64,000 nt of DNA from Mycobacterium sp. MS1601 (GCF_001984215.1 NZ_CP019420.1:5642001-5706000), one strand, 5' to 3'; positions 17,790 to 27,725 are shown, counted from the stretch's first letter. The notes: a model not told the origin generated them from the letters alone. Translations and numbers: made by a program.

Positions 17790-19019
17790 TTGCACCCTCG
17801 CCTGTGGGCTCTGACCCTCATCACCGGAATCGTCGCGCTCGTCGGGCTCACCGCAGTGCTTTTCAGCGGCTCGCTGCGGTCGACGATCCCCATCACCGTG
17901 ACCAGCGACCGTTCCGGCCTGGTGATGGAACCGGGCGGCAAGGTCCGGCTCCGCGGCATCGAGGTGGGACAGGTGGCACACGTCGGCGGCGGCAGTCACT
18001 CCGCCACACTGGCATTGGAGCTCGACCCCGACCAGCTCCCGTTCATCCCAGACAACGTCGAGGCCGAGATCAAGGCCACCACCGCGTTCGGCGGCAAGTT
18101 CGTCAACCTCGTGGTCCCGGATGACCCGAGTGCGACGGCCATCTCCGCGGGTGCGGTGGTGCGCTCACGCAACGTCACCTCCGAGGCCAACACCGTCTTC
18201 GACAACCTCGTGCGGCTGCTCGACCAGGTGGACCCCGCCAAACTCAACGCCATCATCTCGGCACTGTCAGAAGGATTCAGCGGTCGGGGGGAGCGCATCG
18301 GTGAGGCCATTGCGGCGTCCAATCAAGTTCTGGCAGAACTGAATCCACGCGCCGATATCGTCCGCCAAGACCTGGTGGCACTCGCGAGGGCCAGTGCCGC
18401 CTACGGCGGTGCGGCACCGGACATCCTGCAGATCCTGGACTCAGCCAGCACCACCAGCTCCACGATCACGGCTAACGCCACCGCACTGGACGCACTCCTG
18501 GTCGGGGTCATCGGGTTGTCGCGCGCCGGGATCGACCTCATCACACCGAACCAGGGAAACCTCGTTGCGGCCGTCAACCAACTGGAACCCACCACCGACC
18601 TGCTGCACAAATACGACCCGATCTACACCTGCACGCTGTTGGGCGCCGTGGAACAACTCAACGGTCTGGGCGACGGGTACCGCGTCACCGGGGGCAACGG
18701 GCGCACAGCGATGCTGGACGCGGGCCTGCTCTTCGGCGACGACCAGTACCGCTTCCCCGATCACCTGCCGATCGTCGCCGCCAAGGGCGGACCCGACGGC
18801 AAGCCGGGCTGCGGATCCCTGCCGCTGGTGTCGGAGAACTACCCGGTGCGCCAGCTCGTCACCAACACCGGGTGGGGCACCGGCCAGGACCTGCGGACAA
18901 ATCCTGGGATCGGGTTCCCCGGCTGGGCCAACTACTTCCCGGTGACCCGCCCGATTCCGGAGCCGCCGGTGGTGCGCGATCCCGCTCCGGCCGGCCCGGC
19001 GCCAGGGCCCACACGATGA
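17790..19019 (+). CDS. mceA: Mce family protein MceA
   Basis: The 409-residue protein has one N-terminal transmembrane or signal helix (ALTLITGIVALVGLTAVLF) followed by the MCE domain (about 35-115: GLVMEPGGKVRLRGIEVGQV, later AFGGKFVNLVVP). A long helical region follows, then a Cys-containing stretch (YTCTLLGAVEQL) and a Pro-rich tail. The TTG start at 17790 lies 4 bases after the yrbEB stop. MceA-F are thought to form a hexameric periplasmic tunnel that carries lipid to the permeases. It overlaps mceB as ATGA. Confidence 0.9.
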   Translation: MHPRLWALTLITGIVALVGLTAVLFSGSLRSTIPITVTSDRSGLVMEPGGKVRLRGIEVGQVAHVGGGSHSATLALELDPDQLPFIPDNVEAEIKATTAFGGKFVNLVVPDDPSATAISAGAVVRSRNVTSEANTVFDNLVRLLDQVDPAKLNAIISALSEGFSGRGERIGEAIAASNQVLAELNPRADIVRQDLVALARASAAYGGAAPDILQILDSASTTSSTITANATALDALLVGVIGLSRAGIDLITPNQGNLVAAVNQLEPTTDLLHKYDPIYTCTLLGAVEQLNGLGDGYRVTGGNGRTAMLDAGLLFGDDQYRFPDHLPIVAAKGGPDGKPGCGSLPLVSENYPVRQLVTNTGWGTGQDLRTNPGIGFPGWANYFPVTRPIPEPPVVRDPAPAGPAPGPTR

Positions 19020-20044
19020 ACAACAACCTCGGCAAGGCCGTGCGGTGGCTCGCGGTCTTCATGACCGTCTGTCTGGCTGGGCTTTTCGCGCTCATTGCCG
19101 CATTCGGTGAGCTCCGCTTCGACCCGTCGCACACCTACGACGCCGAATTCCACAACGTCTCCGGACTGGAGGGCGGCAACTTCGTGCGTATCGCCGGTGT
19201 CGAAGTCGGCAAGGTCTCCGACATCAGGCTCAGGCGTGACGGGACCGCGGTGGTGACGTTCACCGCCGACGACACTGTGGTGCTGACGCACGGCACTCGT
19301 GCTGTGATCCGCTACTCCGACCTGGTCGGCGGCCGCTATCTTGCTCTCGAAGAGGGGGCGGGGGACACCACACGCTTGGCACCAGGTCAGACCATCCCCG
19401 TCGCGCAGACTGCGCCTGCGCTGGATCTGGATGCTCTGATCGGCGGATTCCGGCCGCTGTTTCGAGCCTTGGACCCCGACCAGGTGAACACCCCGACCGG
19501 CGAGCTGATCCAGGCGTTCCAGGGGCAGGGGTCAACGGTGACGTCGCTGTTGCGGCACACCGCCGAGTTCTCCCACCGCCTGGCTGACCGCGACGAACTG
19601 ATCGCAGCGGTGATCACCAACCTCGACACGGTACTGGGCAGTCTGAGCGCCCAGAGTATGCAGTTCGACAAGGCTGTCTCCGCACTCTCACAATTGGTTT
19701 CAGGTCTCGCGCAACGCGGTCCGGAGATCGCCAGTTCGATCGCCGCCACCAACGCCGCGGCGGTCACCGTCACCGATCTCCTGGCCAGGGCCCGCACTCC
19801 TTTCAAAGATGTTGTCGCCCAAACTGATCGTGTCGCAGCCATCGCGGTGGCCGACAAGGACTATCTGGAGAACTTCCTGGACACGCTGCCCGACGCCTAC
19901 CGAATGCTGGGCCGCCAAGGGCTTTACGGCGACTTCTTCACTTTCTACCTCTGTGACCTGTCGCTGAAGGTCAACGGCCAAGGCGGCCAACCGACCTACA
20001 TCAAGCTGGCGGGCCAGGACACCGGGCGGTGCGCACCTAAATGA
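19016..20044 (+). CDS. mceB: Mce family protein MceB
   Basis: The 342-residue protein has an N-terminal membrane helix (WLAVFMTVCLAGLFALIAAF) and an MCE domain with VSGLEGGNFVRIAGVEVGKV and the YSDLVGGRYLALEEG core. A helical tail follows. It ends in the typical MceB Cys-bearing segment (FYLCDLSLKVNG ... TGRCAPK). ATG 19016 overlaps the mceA stop. It is expected to be one of six non-identical subunits of the same complex. Confidence 0.9.
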   Translation: MNNNLGKAVRWLAVFMTVCLAGLFALIAAFGELRFDPSHTYDAEFHNVSGLEGGNFVRIAGVEVGKVSDIRLRRDGTAVVTFTADDTVVLTHGTRAVIRYSDLVGGRYLALEEGAGDTTRLAPGQTIPVAQTAPALDLDALIGGFRPLFRALDPDQVNTPTGELIQAFQGQGSTVTSLLRHTAEFSHRLADRDELIAAVITNLDTVLGSLSAQSMQFDKAVSALSQLVSGLAQRGPEIASSIAATNAAAVTVTDLLARARTPFKDVVAQTDRVAAIAVADKDYLENFLDTLPDAYRMLGRQGLYGDFFTFYLCDLSLKVNGQGGQPTYIKLAGQDTGRCAPK

Positions 20045-21141
20045 AGCCCTTCTCCGATCGCAACCCCGCCCTGATCGGCGCTATCGGGGTCAGCCTCACC
20101 GCAGTCGTCGCGCTGACCACGTTGAACTACGATCGGATTCCACTGCTGTCTGGATCCGACTCCTACTCTGCCTACTTCGCAGAGATCGGCGGCCTCGCCG
20201 TAGACGCACCCGTGCACGTCTCCGGCCTGGAAGTGGGCAAGGTGTCGCGCATGGCACTCGAACGCGGGAAAGTGTTGGTGGAGTTCGACATCGACAGTGA
20301 CGTCTTCGTCGGCAACCGGTCCGAGGCTGCCATCAAGACGAACACCGTGCTCGGAGCCCGGGTCCTCGACATCACCACCAGGGGCGACGAGCCCTTGGAC
20401 GAACCCATCCCCGAGGACAGGACCACCGCTCCATACGAACTGCCTGACGCACTCGCCGACCTCACCACCACCGTCGAGGACATCGACACCGGTACCGTTT
20501 CCGCGTCGCTGGACACCTTGGCACAGACATTTCAGGACACCCCAACCGAATTGAGATTCGCTCTCGACGGGGTATCTCGGCTGTCGGAGAGCCTGGCCCG
20601 TCGCGACCAGCAGTTGCGCAGCCTGCTCGCCAATGCCAACGAGGCCACCACGGTGTTGGCCCGGCGTACCGATGACGTGGTGCGCCTCATCGGCGACTCA
20701 CAGTCGCTGCTGCTGGCGTTGCGTGCCCAGAGCGACTCGCTGGACGCCATTGCCGGCAACATCACCGCTCTGGCCAGGCAACTCGAGGCCTTCATCGCCG
20801 AGAACCGGGAGCAGTTCCAGCCAGCCCTGGAAAAGCTCAACGGTGTGCTGGCCATAGTCGACAGCCGCCGCGACAAGGTGCAGGATTCCATCCGGCGGCT
20901 CAACAGCTACACCATGTCACTCACCGAGTCGGTGTCCTCGGGACCGTTCTTCAAGTCCTATGTCGCCAATCTGCTGCCCGGACAGTTCGTGCAGCCGTTC
21001 GTCGATGCCGCTTTCGCCGAGCGGGGCCTTGACCCGAATGTGCTGCTGCCCAGCGAGAGCTCGGATCCACAAATCGGGCAGCCCGGAACACCGGCGCTGC
21101 CGATCCCGCTGCCGCGCACCGGCGGAGAGGCGCCACGATGA
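20041..21141 (+). CDS. mceC: Mce family protein MceC
   Basis: The 366-residue protein has an N-terminal hydrophobic segment (NPALIGAIGVSLTAVVALTT) and an MCE domain with YFAEIGGLAVDAPVHVSGLE and VLGARVLDITTRG. A long region rich in leucine, alanine and glutamine (200-300) fits the coiled-coil tube of Mce proteins. The C-terminus is Pro-rich. The start overlaps mceB as ATGA and the end overlaps mceD the same way. Confidence 0.9.
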   Translation: MKPFSDRNPALIGAIGVSLTAVVALTTLNYDRIPLLSGSDSYSAYFAEIGGLAVDAPVHVSGLEVGKVSRMALERGKVLVEFDIDSDVFVGNRSEAAIKTNTVLGARVLDITTRGDEPLDEPIPEDRTTAPYELPDALADLTTTVEDIDTGTVSASLDTLAQTFQDTPTELRFALDGVSRLSESLARRDQQLRSLLANANEATTVLARRTDDVVRLIGDSQSLLLALRAQSDSLDAIAGNITALARQLEAFIAENREQFQPALEKLNGVLAIVDSRRDKVQDSIRRLNSYTMSLTESVSSGPFFKSYVANLLPGQFVQPFVDAAFAERGLDPNVLLPSESSDPQIGQPGTPALPIPLPRTGGEAPR

Positions 21142-22331
21142 CCACACGCAAAGCAGTGGGCGCACTGCTGGTGGCCTGTCTGGTAGCCGGCCTGGTCGTG
21201 GTGTGGCGTCCCGGTGCCGTCGCACGAACCGACGTGGTGGCCTACTTCCCGTCCACCAACGGACTGTACGAGGGGGATGAGGTCCGGATACTCGGCATGC
21301 CGGTGGGGCGGATCGAGACCATCACCCCGGAACCGCAGCGGGTCAAGGTGACGTTCTGGGTGGACCGGCAGTACCCGATCCCCGCCGACGTCAACGCCGT
21401 GATCATCTCGCCGGCCCTGGTCAGCGCCAGAGCCATTGCGCTGACCCCGGCGTACCTCGACGGCGCACAACTGACCAGCGGCAGCGTCATCCCCGAAAGT
21501 CGAACCGCCGTGCCCGTCGAGTGGGACGATCTGCGTGCGCAACTGCACAAGCTCACCGAGTCCCTGCAGCCCGCACAACCCGGCGGAGTCAGCACGCTGG
21601 GCGCTTTCGTCAGCAGCACCGCAGACAATCTGCGCGGCCAGGGCGCCACGGCCCGCGGCGCCATCATCGAGCTTTCCCAGGCACTGTCGGCGCTCGGCGA
21701 TCACAGCGGGGACGTCTTCGCCACAATCCGGCATCTGTCCGCGCTGGTCTCGGCGCTCGAGGGCAGCACCGATCTGATGGCTCACCTCAACCAGAATCTG
21801 GCCGCCGTCACCGCCACCCTGGCAGGAGATCCCGACGAAATCGGCGCTGCCACCCGCGCCATCAACGACGTGGTCGGCGACGTCCAATCCTTCGTCGGGC
21901 AGAACCGCGAAACCCTGGGAATCACCGCGGATTCCCTGACATCGGTGTCCACTGCCCTCACGGAGAGCCTCGACGACATCGAGCAGACACTGCACATCGC
22001 CCCGACCGCACTGTCCAACTTCATCAACATCTACCAACCCGCACAGGGCTCACTGTCCGGAGCACTGGTGATGAACAACTTCGCCAACCCGATTTCGTTC
22101 ATCTGCGGGGCCATCCAGGCCGCCTCCCGAAAGGGGGCCGAGGAGTCCGCGAAACTGTGCGCTCAGTACCTGGCGCCGATCATCAAGAACCGCCAGTACA
22201 ACTTCCCGCCCATCGGCATCAATCCGTTTGTCGGGACACAGGCGCGGCCCAACGAGATCACCTACAGCGAGGACTGGCTACGACCGGGCGCGAGCCTGCC
22301 GGAACTGATGATGCCGGGAGCGGGCTCATGA
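21138..22331 (+). CDS. mceD: Mce family protein MceD
   Basis: The 397-residue protein has an N-terminal membrane helix (VGALLVACLVAGLVVV), then an MCE domain (STNGLYEGDEVRILGMPVGR; ISPALVSARAIAL). A helical tail runs to about 320, and a C-terminal domain has a CGAIQAASRKG segment and LCAQYLAPIIKNRQYNFPPI, typical of MceD. It is translationally coupled to both neighbours by ATGA overlaps. Confidence 0.9.
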   Translation: MTTRKAVGALLVACLVAGLVVVWRPGAVARTDVVAYFPSTNGLYEGDEVRILGMPVGRIETITPEPQRVKVTFWVDRQYPIPADVNAVIISPALVSARAIALTPAYLDGAQLTSGSVIPESRTAVPVEWDDLRAQLHKLTESLQPAQPGGVSTLGAFVSSTADNLRGQGATARGAIIELSQALSALGDHSGDVFATIRHLSALVSALEGSTDLMAHLNQNLAAVTATLAGDPDEIGAATRAINDVVGDVQSFVGQNRETLGITADSLTSVSTALTESLDDIEQTLHIAPTALSNFINIYQPAQGSLSGALVMNNFANPISFICGAIQAASRKGAEESAKLCAQYLAPIIKNRQYNFPPIGINPFVGTQARPNEITYSEDWLRPGASLPELMMPGAGS

Positions 22332-23446
22332 AACGGATTGTCTGTGCGGCGGTGTGTCTTGTCGCCCTCACCGGCTGCAGCTCGTGGCGGGGCGTCAACT
22401 CGCTACCACTTCCTGGCACCGAGGGCCGCGGCGAGGGCACCTACCAGATCCAGGTGCAGCTGCCCGATGTGTCCAACATTCAACCCAATTCGCGAGTGCG
22501 CGTCGGTGACGTCAACGTCGGCAATGTCACCGGCATCGAGCGACAGGGCTGGCACGCATTGCTGACCATCGACCTCAACGGCGATGTCGAGTTACCCGCG
22601 AACAGCACCGCGACAGTGGGGCAGACGAGCCTGCTCGGGTCACTGCACGTGGAGCTGGCTCCGCCCATCGGCATCGCCCCGCAGGGCCGTTTGCAGGACG
22701 GGGCGCTCATCCCGCTGTCGTCCAGCGGCGCCTACCCCTCCACCGAGCAGACTCTGGCGGCGGTATCGACGTTGCTCAACAACGGTGGCGTCGGTCGACT
22801 CCAGGACCTCACCGATGCGCTGGGTACCGCACTGGCTGGGCGTGGCGGCGAACTGCACACGCTCATCACCCAATTGGACACCTTCATCGCCCATGTCGAC
22901 TCCCAGACCGACGACATCACGGGCTCCGTGGACGAGCTCAACGGTCTGGTCGGGCAGGTTGCGGCGCAACAACCTGTGGTGGACAGAGCAATCGAGACCA
23001 TTCCCGATGCGTTGGCGGTGCTCAGCCAGCAGCGCGACCACCTGGCCGAGGCTCTGGTGCAGTTCGGGCAGTTCGCCGCCGTCACCGCCGATTCGGTGAA
23101 CCTGACCAAGGAAGCACTGATCAGTGAGTTAGAAGATCTTGCGCCGGTGCTGAAATCGCTGGCGGATGCGGGTCCGGCGATGACCCGCTCGCTCAGTCAC
23201 CTCGGCACGTTCCCCTGGCCGAAGGAGACCATCGGCAACTGGATCCGGGGTGACTACGGAAACCTCTCACTGGCCATCGATCTCACGCTGAGCCGACTGG
23301 ATGCCTCACTGTTCACCGGCACCCGCTGGGAGGGCGACCTGACCGCACTCGAACTGCAGTGGGGCCGCACGCTCGGACAGAAGCCCAGCCCGTACACCGC
23401 CGGCAACCCGCTGGTCGTGCCCTACCAGACCGTGCAGGGCCCGTGA
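22328..23446 (+). CDS. mceE: Mce family lipoprotein MceE
   Basis: The 372-residue protein starts at ATG 22328, overlapping mceD. The signal peptide ends in a lipobox, VALTGC, with Cys17 as the lipid-modified residue, as in all mycobacterial MceE/Lpr proteins. The MCE domain follows (PDVSNIQPNSRVRVGDVNVG; VGQTSLLGSLHVEL). The C-terminal region has the conserved FPWPKETIGNWIRGDYGNL segment. The lipid anchor sits on the outer face of the plasma membrane. Confidence 0.92.
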   Translation: MKRIVCAAVCLVALTGCSSWRGVNSLPLPGTEGRGEGTYQIQVQLPDVSNIQPNSRVRVGDVNVGNVTGIERQGWHALLTIDLNGDVELPANSTATVGQTSLLGSLHVELAPPIGIAPQGRLQDGALIPLSSSGAYPSTEQTLAAVSTLLNNGGVGRLQDLTDALGTALAGRGGELHTLITQLDTFIAHVDSQTDDITGSVDELNGLVGQVAAQQPVVDRAIETIPDALAVLSQQRDHLAEALVQFGQFAAVTADSVNLTKEALISELEDLAPVLKSLADAGPAMTRSLSHLGTFPWPKETIGNWIRGDYGNLSLAIDLTLSRLDASLFTGTRWEGDLTALELQWGRTLGQKPSPYTAGNPLVVPYQTVQGP

Positions 23447-23447
23447 G

Positions 23448-24842
23448 ATGCGACTGACGAGACGTCTGCGGATCCAGTTGGCGGTACTGCTGGTCATCGG
23501 GTTGACCGCTGCCGTCGTGATGGCGATCAACTATGTCAAGGTGCCCGCGCTCCTGGGTATCGGCCAGTACCGCGTGATCGTCGAACTACCCGAATCCGCA
23601 GGTCTGTATCCCAGCGGCAACGTCACCTATCGCGGAGTCACCGTCGGTCGCGTCGACGACGTCCGGTTGACCACCACCGGAGTCGAAGCCGTGCTCGCGC
23701 TGCGCACCGGCACTGACATCCCGTCGGATCTCGACGCCGAGGTGCACAGCCAGTCCGCAGTGGGGGAGCAGTACGTGGCGCTGCTGCCGCGCTCCGATGC
23801 TGCCCAGCCGCTTCGAGACGGTGACGTGATCCCGCTGTCACGCACCACCATCCCGGCTGATCTCAACGAGTTGCTGGACGCCACCAATGCCGGTCTGCTG
23901 GCCATTCCCGGCGACGATCTGCGCACGGCGATCGACGAGTCCGCCACGGCGGTGGCAGGCCTGGGTCCGGAGCTGAGCCGCCTCATCGACGGAGCCACAG
24001 GAGTGGCCATCGACGCCCGAGACAACCTCGGTCCACTGATCACGCTCATCGACAAGGCCGCCCCGGTGCTGGACTCCCAGGCCGACACGGCAGCAGATAT
24101 CCAGGCGTGGTCGTCGCATGTCGCCGAGCTCACCGCCCAGTTGCGGGACAACGATGCGGCCGTGGCCGGGATAGTGCAGGGTGGCGGTCCGGCCACCGAC
24201 GAGGTGCGGGCACTGTTGGATCGGGTGCAGCCGACCGTGCCGATCCTGCTCGCCAATCTGGTGAGCATCGGCGAGGTGGCCCTGGAGTACAACGCCAGCC
24301 TCGAGCAGATCCTGGTGCTCTTTCCCCAGGGCACCGCGATCTTCCAGCAGCTCGGCGTGCCCACCCACGGCACCGGCCTGCCGCCGGGTGGCTACCTGGA
24401 CTTCAACCTCAACTTCAACCTCCCGCCACCCTGCACCACCGGATTCCTCCCCGCTCAGCAACGCCGGGCGCCCGCCCTCGAAGATGCCCCCGACCGTCCG
24501 GCGGGTGACCTGTACTGCCGCATTCCTCAGGACTCGATGTTCAATGTCCGTGGGGTGCGCAACATTCCATGCCAGACGGTGCCGGGCAAGCGAGCCCCTA
24601 CGGTGAAGATGTGCGAGAGCGACGAGAGCTACGTCCCGCTCAACGACGGGATGGCGTGGAAGGGGGACCCGAACGCGACCCTGTCCGGTCAGCCGATTCC
24701 GCAGGTGGCTTCGGTGGAGTACGACCCGGCTACCGGCACCTACCTCGCTCCCGGCGGCACGGTCGGTCGGCGGCCCGATCTGGCTGCCGGCGTGCCGACC
24801 GAGAAGACGTGGGAGTCGCTGTTGGTTCCGCCGGGACGGTAA
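23448..24842 (+). CDS. mceF: Mce family protein MceF
   Basis: The last subunit of the complex has 464 residues. It has an N-terminal membrane helix (IQLAVLLVIGLTAAVVMAI) and an MCE domain (ESAGLYPSGNVTYRGVTVGR; SAVGEQYVALLP). After the helical region come several cysteines (PPPCTTGF, LYCRI, IPCQT, KMCES) that are usual in MceF C-termini and may form disulfides outside the membrane. It starts one base after mceE. No mam (mce-associated) genes follow; the next gene is a small secreted protein. Confidence 0.9.
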   Translation: MRLTRRLRIQLAVLLVIGLTAAVVMAINYVKVPALLGIGQYRVIVELPESAGLYPSGNVTYRGVTVGRVDDVRLTTTGVEAVLALRTGTDIPSDLDAEVHSQSAVGEQYVALLPRSDAAQPLRDGDVIPLSRTTIPADLNELLDATNAGLLAIPGDDLRTAIDESATAVAGLGPELSRLIDGATGVAIDARDNLGPLITLIDKAAPVLDSQADTAADIQAWSSHVAELTAQLRDNDAAVAGIVQGGGPATDEVRALLDRVQPTVPILLANLVSIGEVALEYNASLEQILVLFPQGTAIFQQLGVPTHGTGLPPGGYLDFNLNFNLPPPCTTGFLPAQQRRAPALEDAPDRPAGDLYCRIPQDSMFNVRGVRNIPCQTVPGKRAPTVKMCESDESYVPLNDGMAWKGDPNATLSGQPIPQVASVEYDPATGTYLAPGGTVGRRPDLAAGVPTEKTWESLLVPPGR

Positions 24843-24929
24843 CTCAGCGATTGCGATCGGCTAACGATCGTGCACGTTTCCAGTCCGGGGGTGTCCACCG
24901 GGAATGCGGTTGTGATGACGTGGATATCA

Positions 24930-25412
24930 ATGGCTCACTCCCGCACGTTGCTGACATCCCTGGCCGCAGCCGGCGCCGTCCTGGCATCGGCGCCCCTGGC
25001 GCACGCTGCGCCGCCATCCGACGGCCAGGGCTACCTGGATTCGACGGCCCGGTGTGCCTCGGTGGCCGACACGGTGGTGTTCGGCAGCACCTCGGCCTCG
25101 AGGGTGGCGATCTGCCGAACTGCAGATGGCCTGCAGTACCGCGGGGTCCGAGTGCGCGACGGTGCCCGACTGATCCTGCCCGCCAGCGGTTCCAACGGCA
25201 CATACACGGCCACCCGGGACGGGGTCACCTACACCGTCACCTCCGCCGGCCTCGACATCACCAGCGGTTCGCGCACCCTGCGGTCGGAGGCCATGCTGGA
25301 TTTCCACGGCAGCGCCACGCCGGATGCACCCTCGACGGCACCGACTGAACCCGCCGCTCCGGTCGACGACCGCCCGCCGTTACCCGCCGAGGTGGGCGGC
25401 AGCGGGAGCTGA
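24930..25412 (+). CDS. Small secreted protein downstream of mce operon
   Basis: The product of about 160 residues has a signal peptide (MAHSRTLLTSLAAAG..., cleavage after AHA). A mature beta-rich domain follows, with two cysteines (TARCASV, AICRTAD) that could pair, and then a Pro/Ala-rich tail. ATG 24930 gives the neatest signal peptide; ATG 24915 is an alternative. It lies 88 bases after mceF in the same direction. The function is not recognised. Its last 155 bases are overlapped antisense by the read-through end of the broken ssuD-like gene. Confidence 0.62.
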   Translation: MAHSRTLLTSLAAAGAVLASAPLAHAAPPSDGQGYLDSTARCASVADTVVFGSTSASRVAICRTADGLQYRGVRVRDGARLILPASGSNGTYTATRDGVTYTVTSAGLDITSGSRTLRSEAMLDFHGSATPDAPSTAPTEPAAPVDDRPPLPAEVGGSGS

Positions 25413-26388
25413 CGCCGACCGCGGCCACCTCCTCATAGCTTCCGATGGCAGCCGTTCCGGCACCGTCGCGCAACAGACTCGGGCCGGCCCACAGCCCAGG
25501 ATGGATCTCCAGGCTGCGGGCATCGACCAGCTCGCCAGTGGTCAGTGCGGCCATCCTGCGCTGCCCCTCGGAACCGCTGGCCAGATATCGCTTGTGAGTG
25601 GCGCGGACCTGGTCGGCGGACAGTCCGGCGATCAGATCCTCGGCTTGCCACCACGCCTGCTCTGCAGTGGGCCGGGCCACGCTGTGCAGACGCAGGCCGT
25701 AACGCAGCGTGCGGCCGTACCTGGCGGCCGCCTCGCGGACGCGAGAGATTTTGTCTCTCACTTGATCTGGGGGCTCACCCCAGGTCAGATAGACGTCGGC
25801 GTGCCGGGCGGCCACCTCGATGGCCGCAGGTGACGACCCCCCGAAGTAGATCGTCGGGACCTGCTCGACGGGATAGGCGATCCTGGCGTCGGTCACGTCG
25901 TAGAACTCACCGCGGAAGGAGAACTCGGGGTTGTCCCAGATCCCGCGCACCACGGTGAGGAACTCCTCGGTGCGCCGGTACCGCGCCGACTTGTCCAGGT
26001 GGTCACCGTAGCGGCGCATCTCGTCATCGTCACCGCCGGTGACGACGTTGAGCGCCAACCGGTTTCCGGTGAATCGCTGATAGGTGCTGACCTGTGCGGC
26101 AGCCAGACCGGGCGACAGAACCCCGGGTCGGAAGGCCACCAGGTACTTCAACCGCTGCGTGTGCTGAGCCAGCGCTGCGGTGGCGATCCAGGAGTCCTCG
26201 CAGTGGGATCCGGTGGGAGTCAACACCGCCTCGAAACCGAAGTCCTCGGCGGTGCGGCCCAGTGCCGTCAGGGTCCCCAGTGACGGTTCCAGATGCGAGT
26301 GGGCCCGCGCCGCAGCTGTTCCCCTGTTGTCGGCGATGGTGGTGGTGTCGCCATGTGTCGGCAGGTACCAGTGGAACTTCAGGCTCAT
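25258..26388 (-). pseudogene. Truncated alkanesulfonate monooxygenase-like gene (ssuD-like)
   Basis: The ATG at 26388 follows GGAG and opens a frame with strong SsuD/LLM flavin monooxygenase features: SLKFHWYLPTHGD, a TPTGSHCEDSW segment, NVVTGGDDDEMRRYGD and FGGSSPAAIEVAARHADVYL. Homology runs to about 25428 (the IGSYEEVA segment). Family members should then continue with an R-I-x-E-Y ... SGYPHLEEAY ending of roughly 50 residues. Here that part is absent, and the frame instead reads an Arg/Pro-rich antisense of the neighbouring secreted-protein gene to 25258. The missing C-terminus contributes to the barrel, so function is doubtful. FMNH2-dependent desulfonation would have served the adjacent organosulfur locus. 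Confidence 0.75.
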
Positions 26389-26723
26389 TATCCGATCTCC
26401 GACCATCCACGGCGGCAACCCTTTTCGCCGCCGAGGCCGAACATCGCGCCTGGCGCCCTTGAATCCCGTTCCATTGCAGTTTGTTTCATTGTTCGATCGA
26501 CAGACTAGTGCCGCTCCGCAAGGACGCATCAACAATGGCCAAGGTCACGGTGCGCCATTTGGGCACCTCAGGGGCGTTCTGCGGGCGTCGCGGGCCGCCG
26601 CATTCAGATCAACACGATTTCTACTGTTCTCGGGCCTTGAAAGGTTGCGTACGTTGAGCAGCTGTCTGCCTGGACGGCCCTGCAACGACGCGCGGCGACA
26701 TCCTTTCGAACCAGAGAGCTCCC
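26389..26723. promoter_or_regulatory. Divergent intergenic region, ssuD-like / metN
   Basis: This 335-base region has no credible gene. It holds a hairpin at 26411-26432 (GGCGGC, 10-base loop, GCCGCC) just upstream of the ssuD-like start, followed by an AT-richer stretch around 26470-26510 that is the likely promoter zone. I looked for a SAM-type riboswitch before metN and could not recognise one. Confidence 0.4.
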
Positions 26724-27725
26724 ATGATCGAGATCGAGAACCTGACCAAACGGTTCGGTGATCGCACTGTGCTTGACGACATTTCCTTATCGGTCGGCAG
26801 CGGTGAGATCCTCGCCGTAGTCGGCCCAAGCGGTGCAGGCAAGAGCACCCTCTCGCGATGTGTCAGCTTCCTGGAGCGTCCGAGCAGCGGCACCGTCCGA
26901 GTGGACGGCAAGGACTTCACCCGCATCGACGGAGCCGAACTGCTGGCCGCTCGCCGCAGTGTCGGCGTGATCTTCCAGTCCGCTCCACTACTGCGCCGTC
27001 GCACCGTCGCTCAGAACGTGGCGCTGCCGTTGGAGTACCTGCACGCCACCGACAACTCCGTCCAGAAGCGTGTCATCGAACTGCTGGACCGGGTAGGACT
27101 AACCGAGCGCAGCGGGTTCTATCCCGCCCAGCTCTCTGGGGGACAGAAGCAGCGCGTCGGTATCGCCAGGGCACTGGCTCTCGGACCGTCGAATCTGCTT
27201 TCCGACGAGGCGACCTCAGGGCTGGACCCGACCACCACCAAGCAGATCCTGGCGCTGCTGAGCCACCTACGAGACGAGTACGGGCTGTCCATCATCTTGA
27301 TCACCCACGAGATGGAAGTGGTTCGTGAGATCGCAGACTCGGTGGCCCGCATCGACGAGGGCCGCATCATCGAGAGCGGTTCGGTCGAAGACGTCATCCT
27401 CGACCCCACCTCACTGCTGGCGCACGAACTGCTCCCGGACCGCCCGAGTGTGCCGCTGCAGGGTGACGGCGAGGTGTGGGAAGTTTCCTACGCGTCTCGC
27501 CAGGTGCCGCTGGACTGGTTGACGTCCATCGCGACCGCACCGGGAATCTCCGATGCCACAGTGAGTGTGCTCAGCGCCAGTGTCGAGGCCATCCGCGGTA
27601 TTGCCGTCGGCCGCGCGGTGCTCTCCATTTCACCGTCGGCACCCAGCGGTTTCCGGGACTACCTCAGCGATCGCGGGCTGCACGTACGCACCACGACGGC
27701 GCCGGTGGCGGAGGCCGTCGCGTGA
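26724..27725 (+). CDS. metN: MetN-like ABC transporter ATP-binding protein with NIL domain
   Basis: The 333-residue ATPase energises import of methionine or a related sulfur compound. Walker A is GPSGAGKST (about residues 34-42), the signature is LSGGQKQR and Walker B is [13 protein letters not shown]. The usual methionine-type sequence there is LLCDEATS; here the residue before Asp is Ser. The last 80 residues fit the NIL (ACT-like) domain that senses methionine in MetN. It overlaps metI as GTGA. Linkage to two sulfur-type monooxygenases suggests the cargo is an organosulfur compound and not only methionine. Confidence 0.88.
   Translation: MIEIENLTKRFGDRTVLDDISLSVGSGEILAVVGPSGAGKSTLSRCVSFLERPSSGTVRVDGKDFTRIDGAELLAARRSVGVIFQSAPLLRRRTVAQNVALPLEYLHATDNSVQKRVIELLDRVGLTERSGFYPAQLSGGQKQRVGIARALALGPSNLLSDEATSGLDPTTTKQILALLSHLRDEYGLSIILITHEMEVVREIADSVARIDEGRIIESGSVEDVILDPTSLLAHELLPDRPSVPLQGDGEVWEVSYASRQVPLDWLTSIATAPGISDATVSVLSASVEAIRGIAVGRAVLSISPSAPSGFRDYLSDRGLHVRTTTAPVAEAVA

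Noticed and set aside
20958..22037. Minus-strand open frame inside mceC/mceD
   Set aside because: It is a shadow of coding sequence with no start signal or motif.
26389..26723. Possible methionine/SAM riboswitch before metN
   Set aside because: No recognisable conserved core or terminator hairpin. Only one short GC hairpin near the ssuD-like side was seen.
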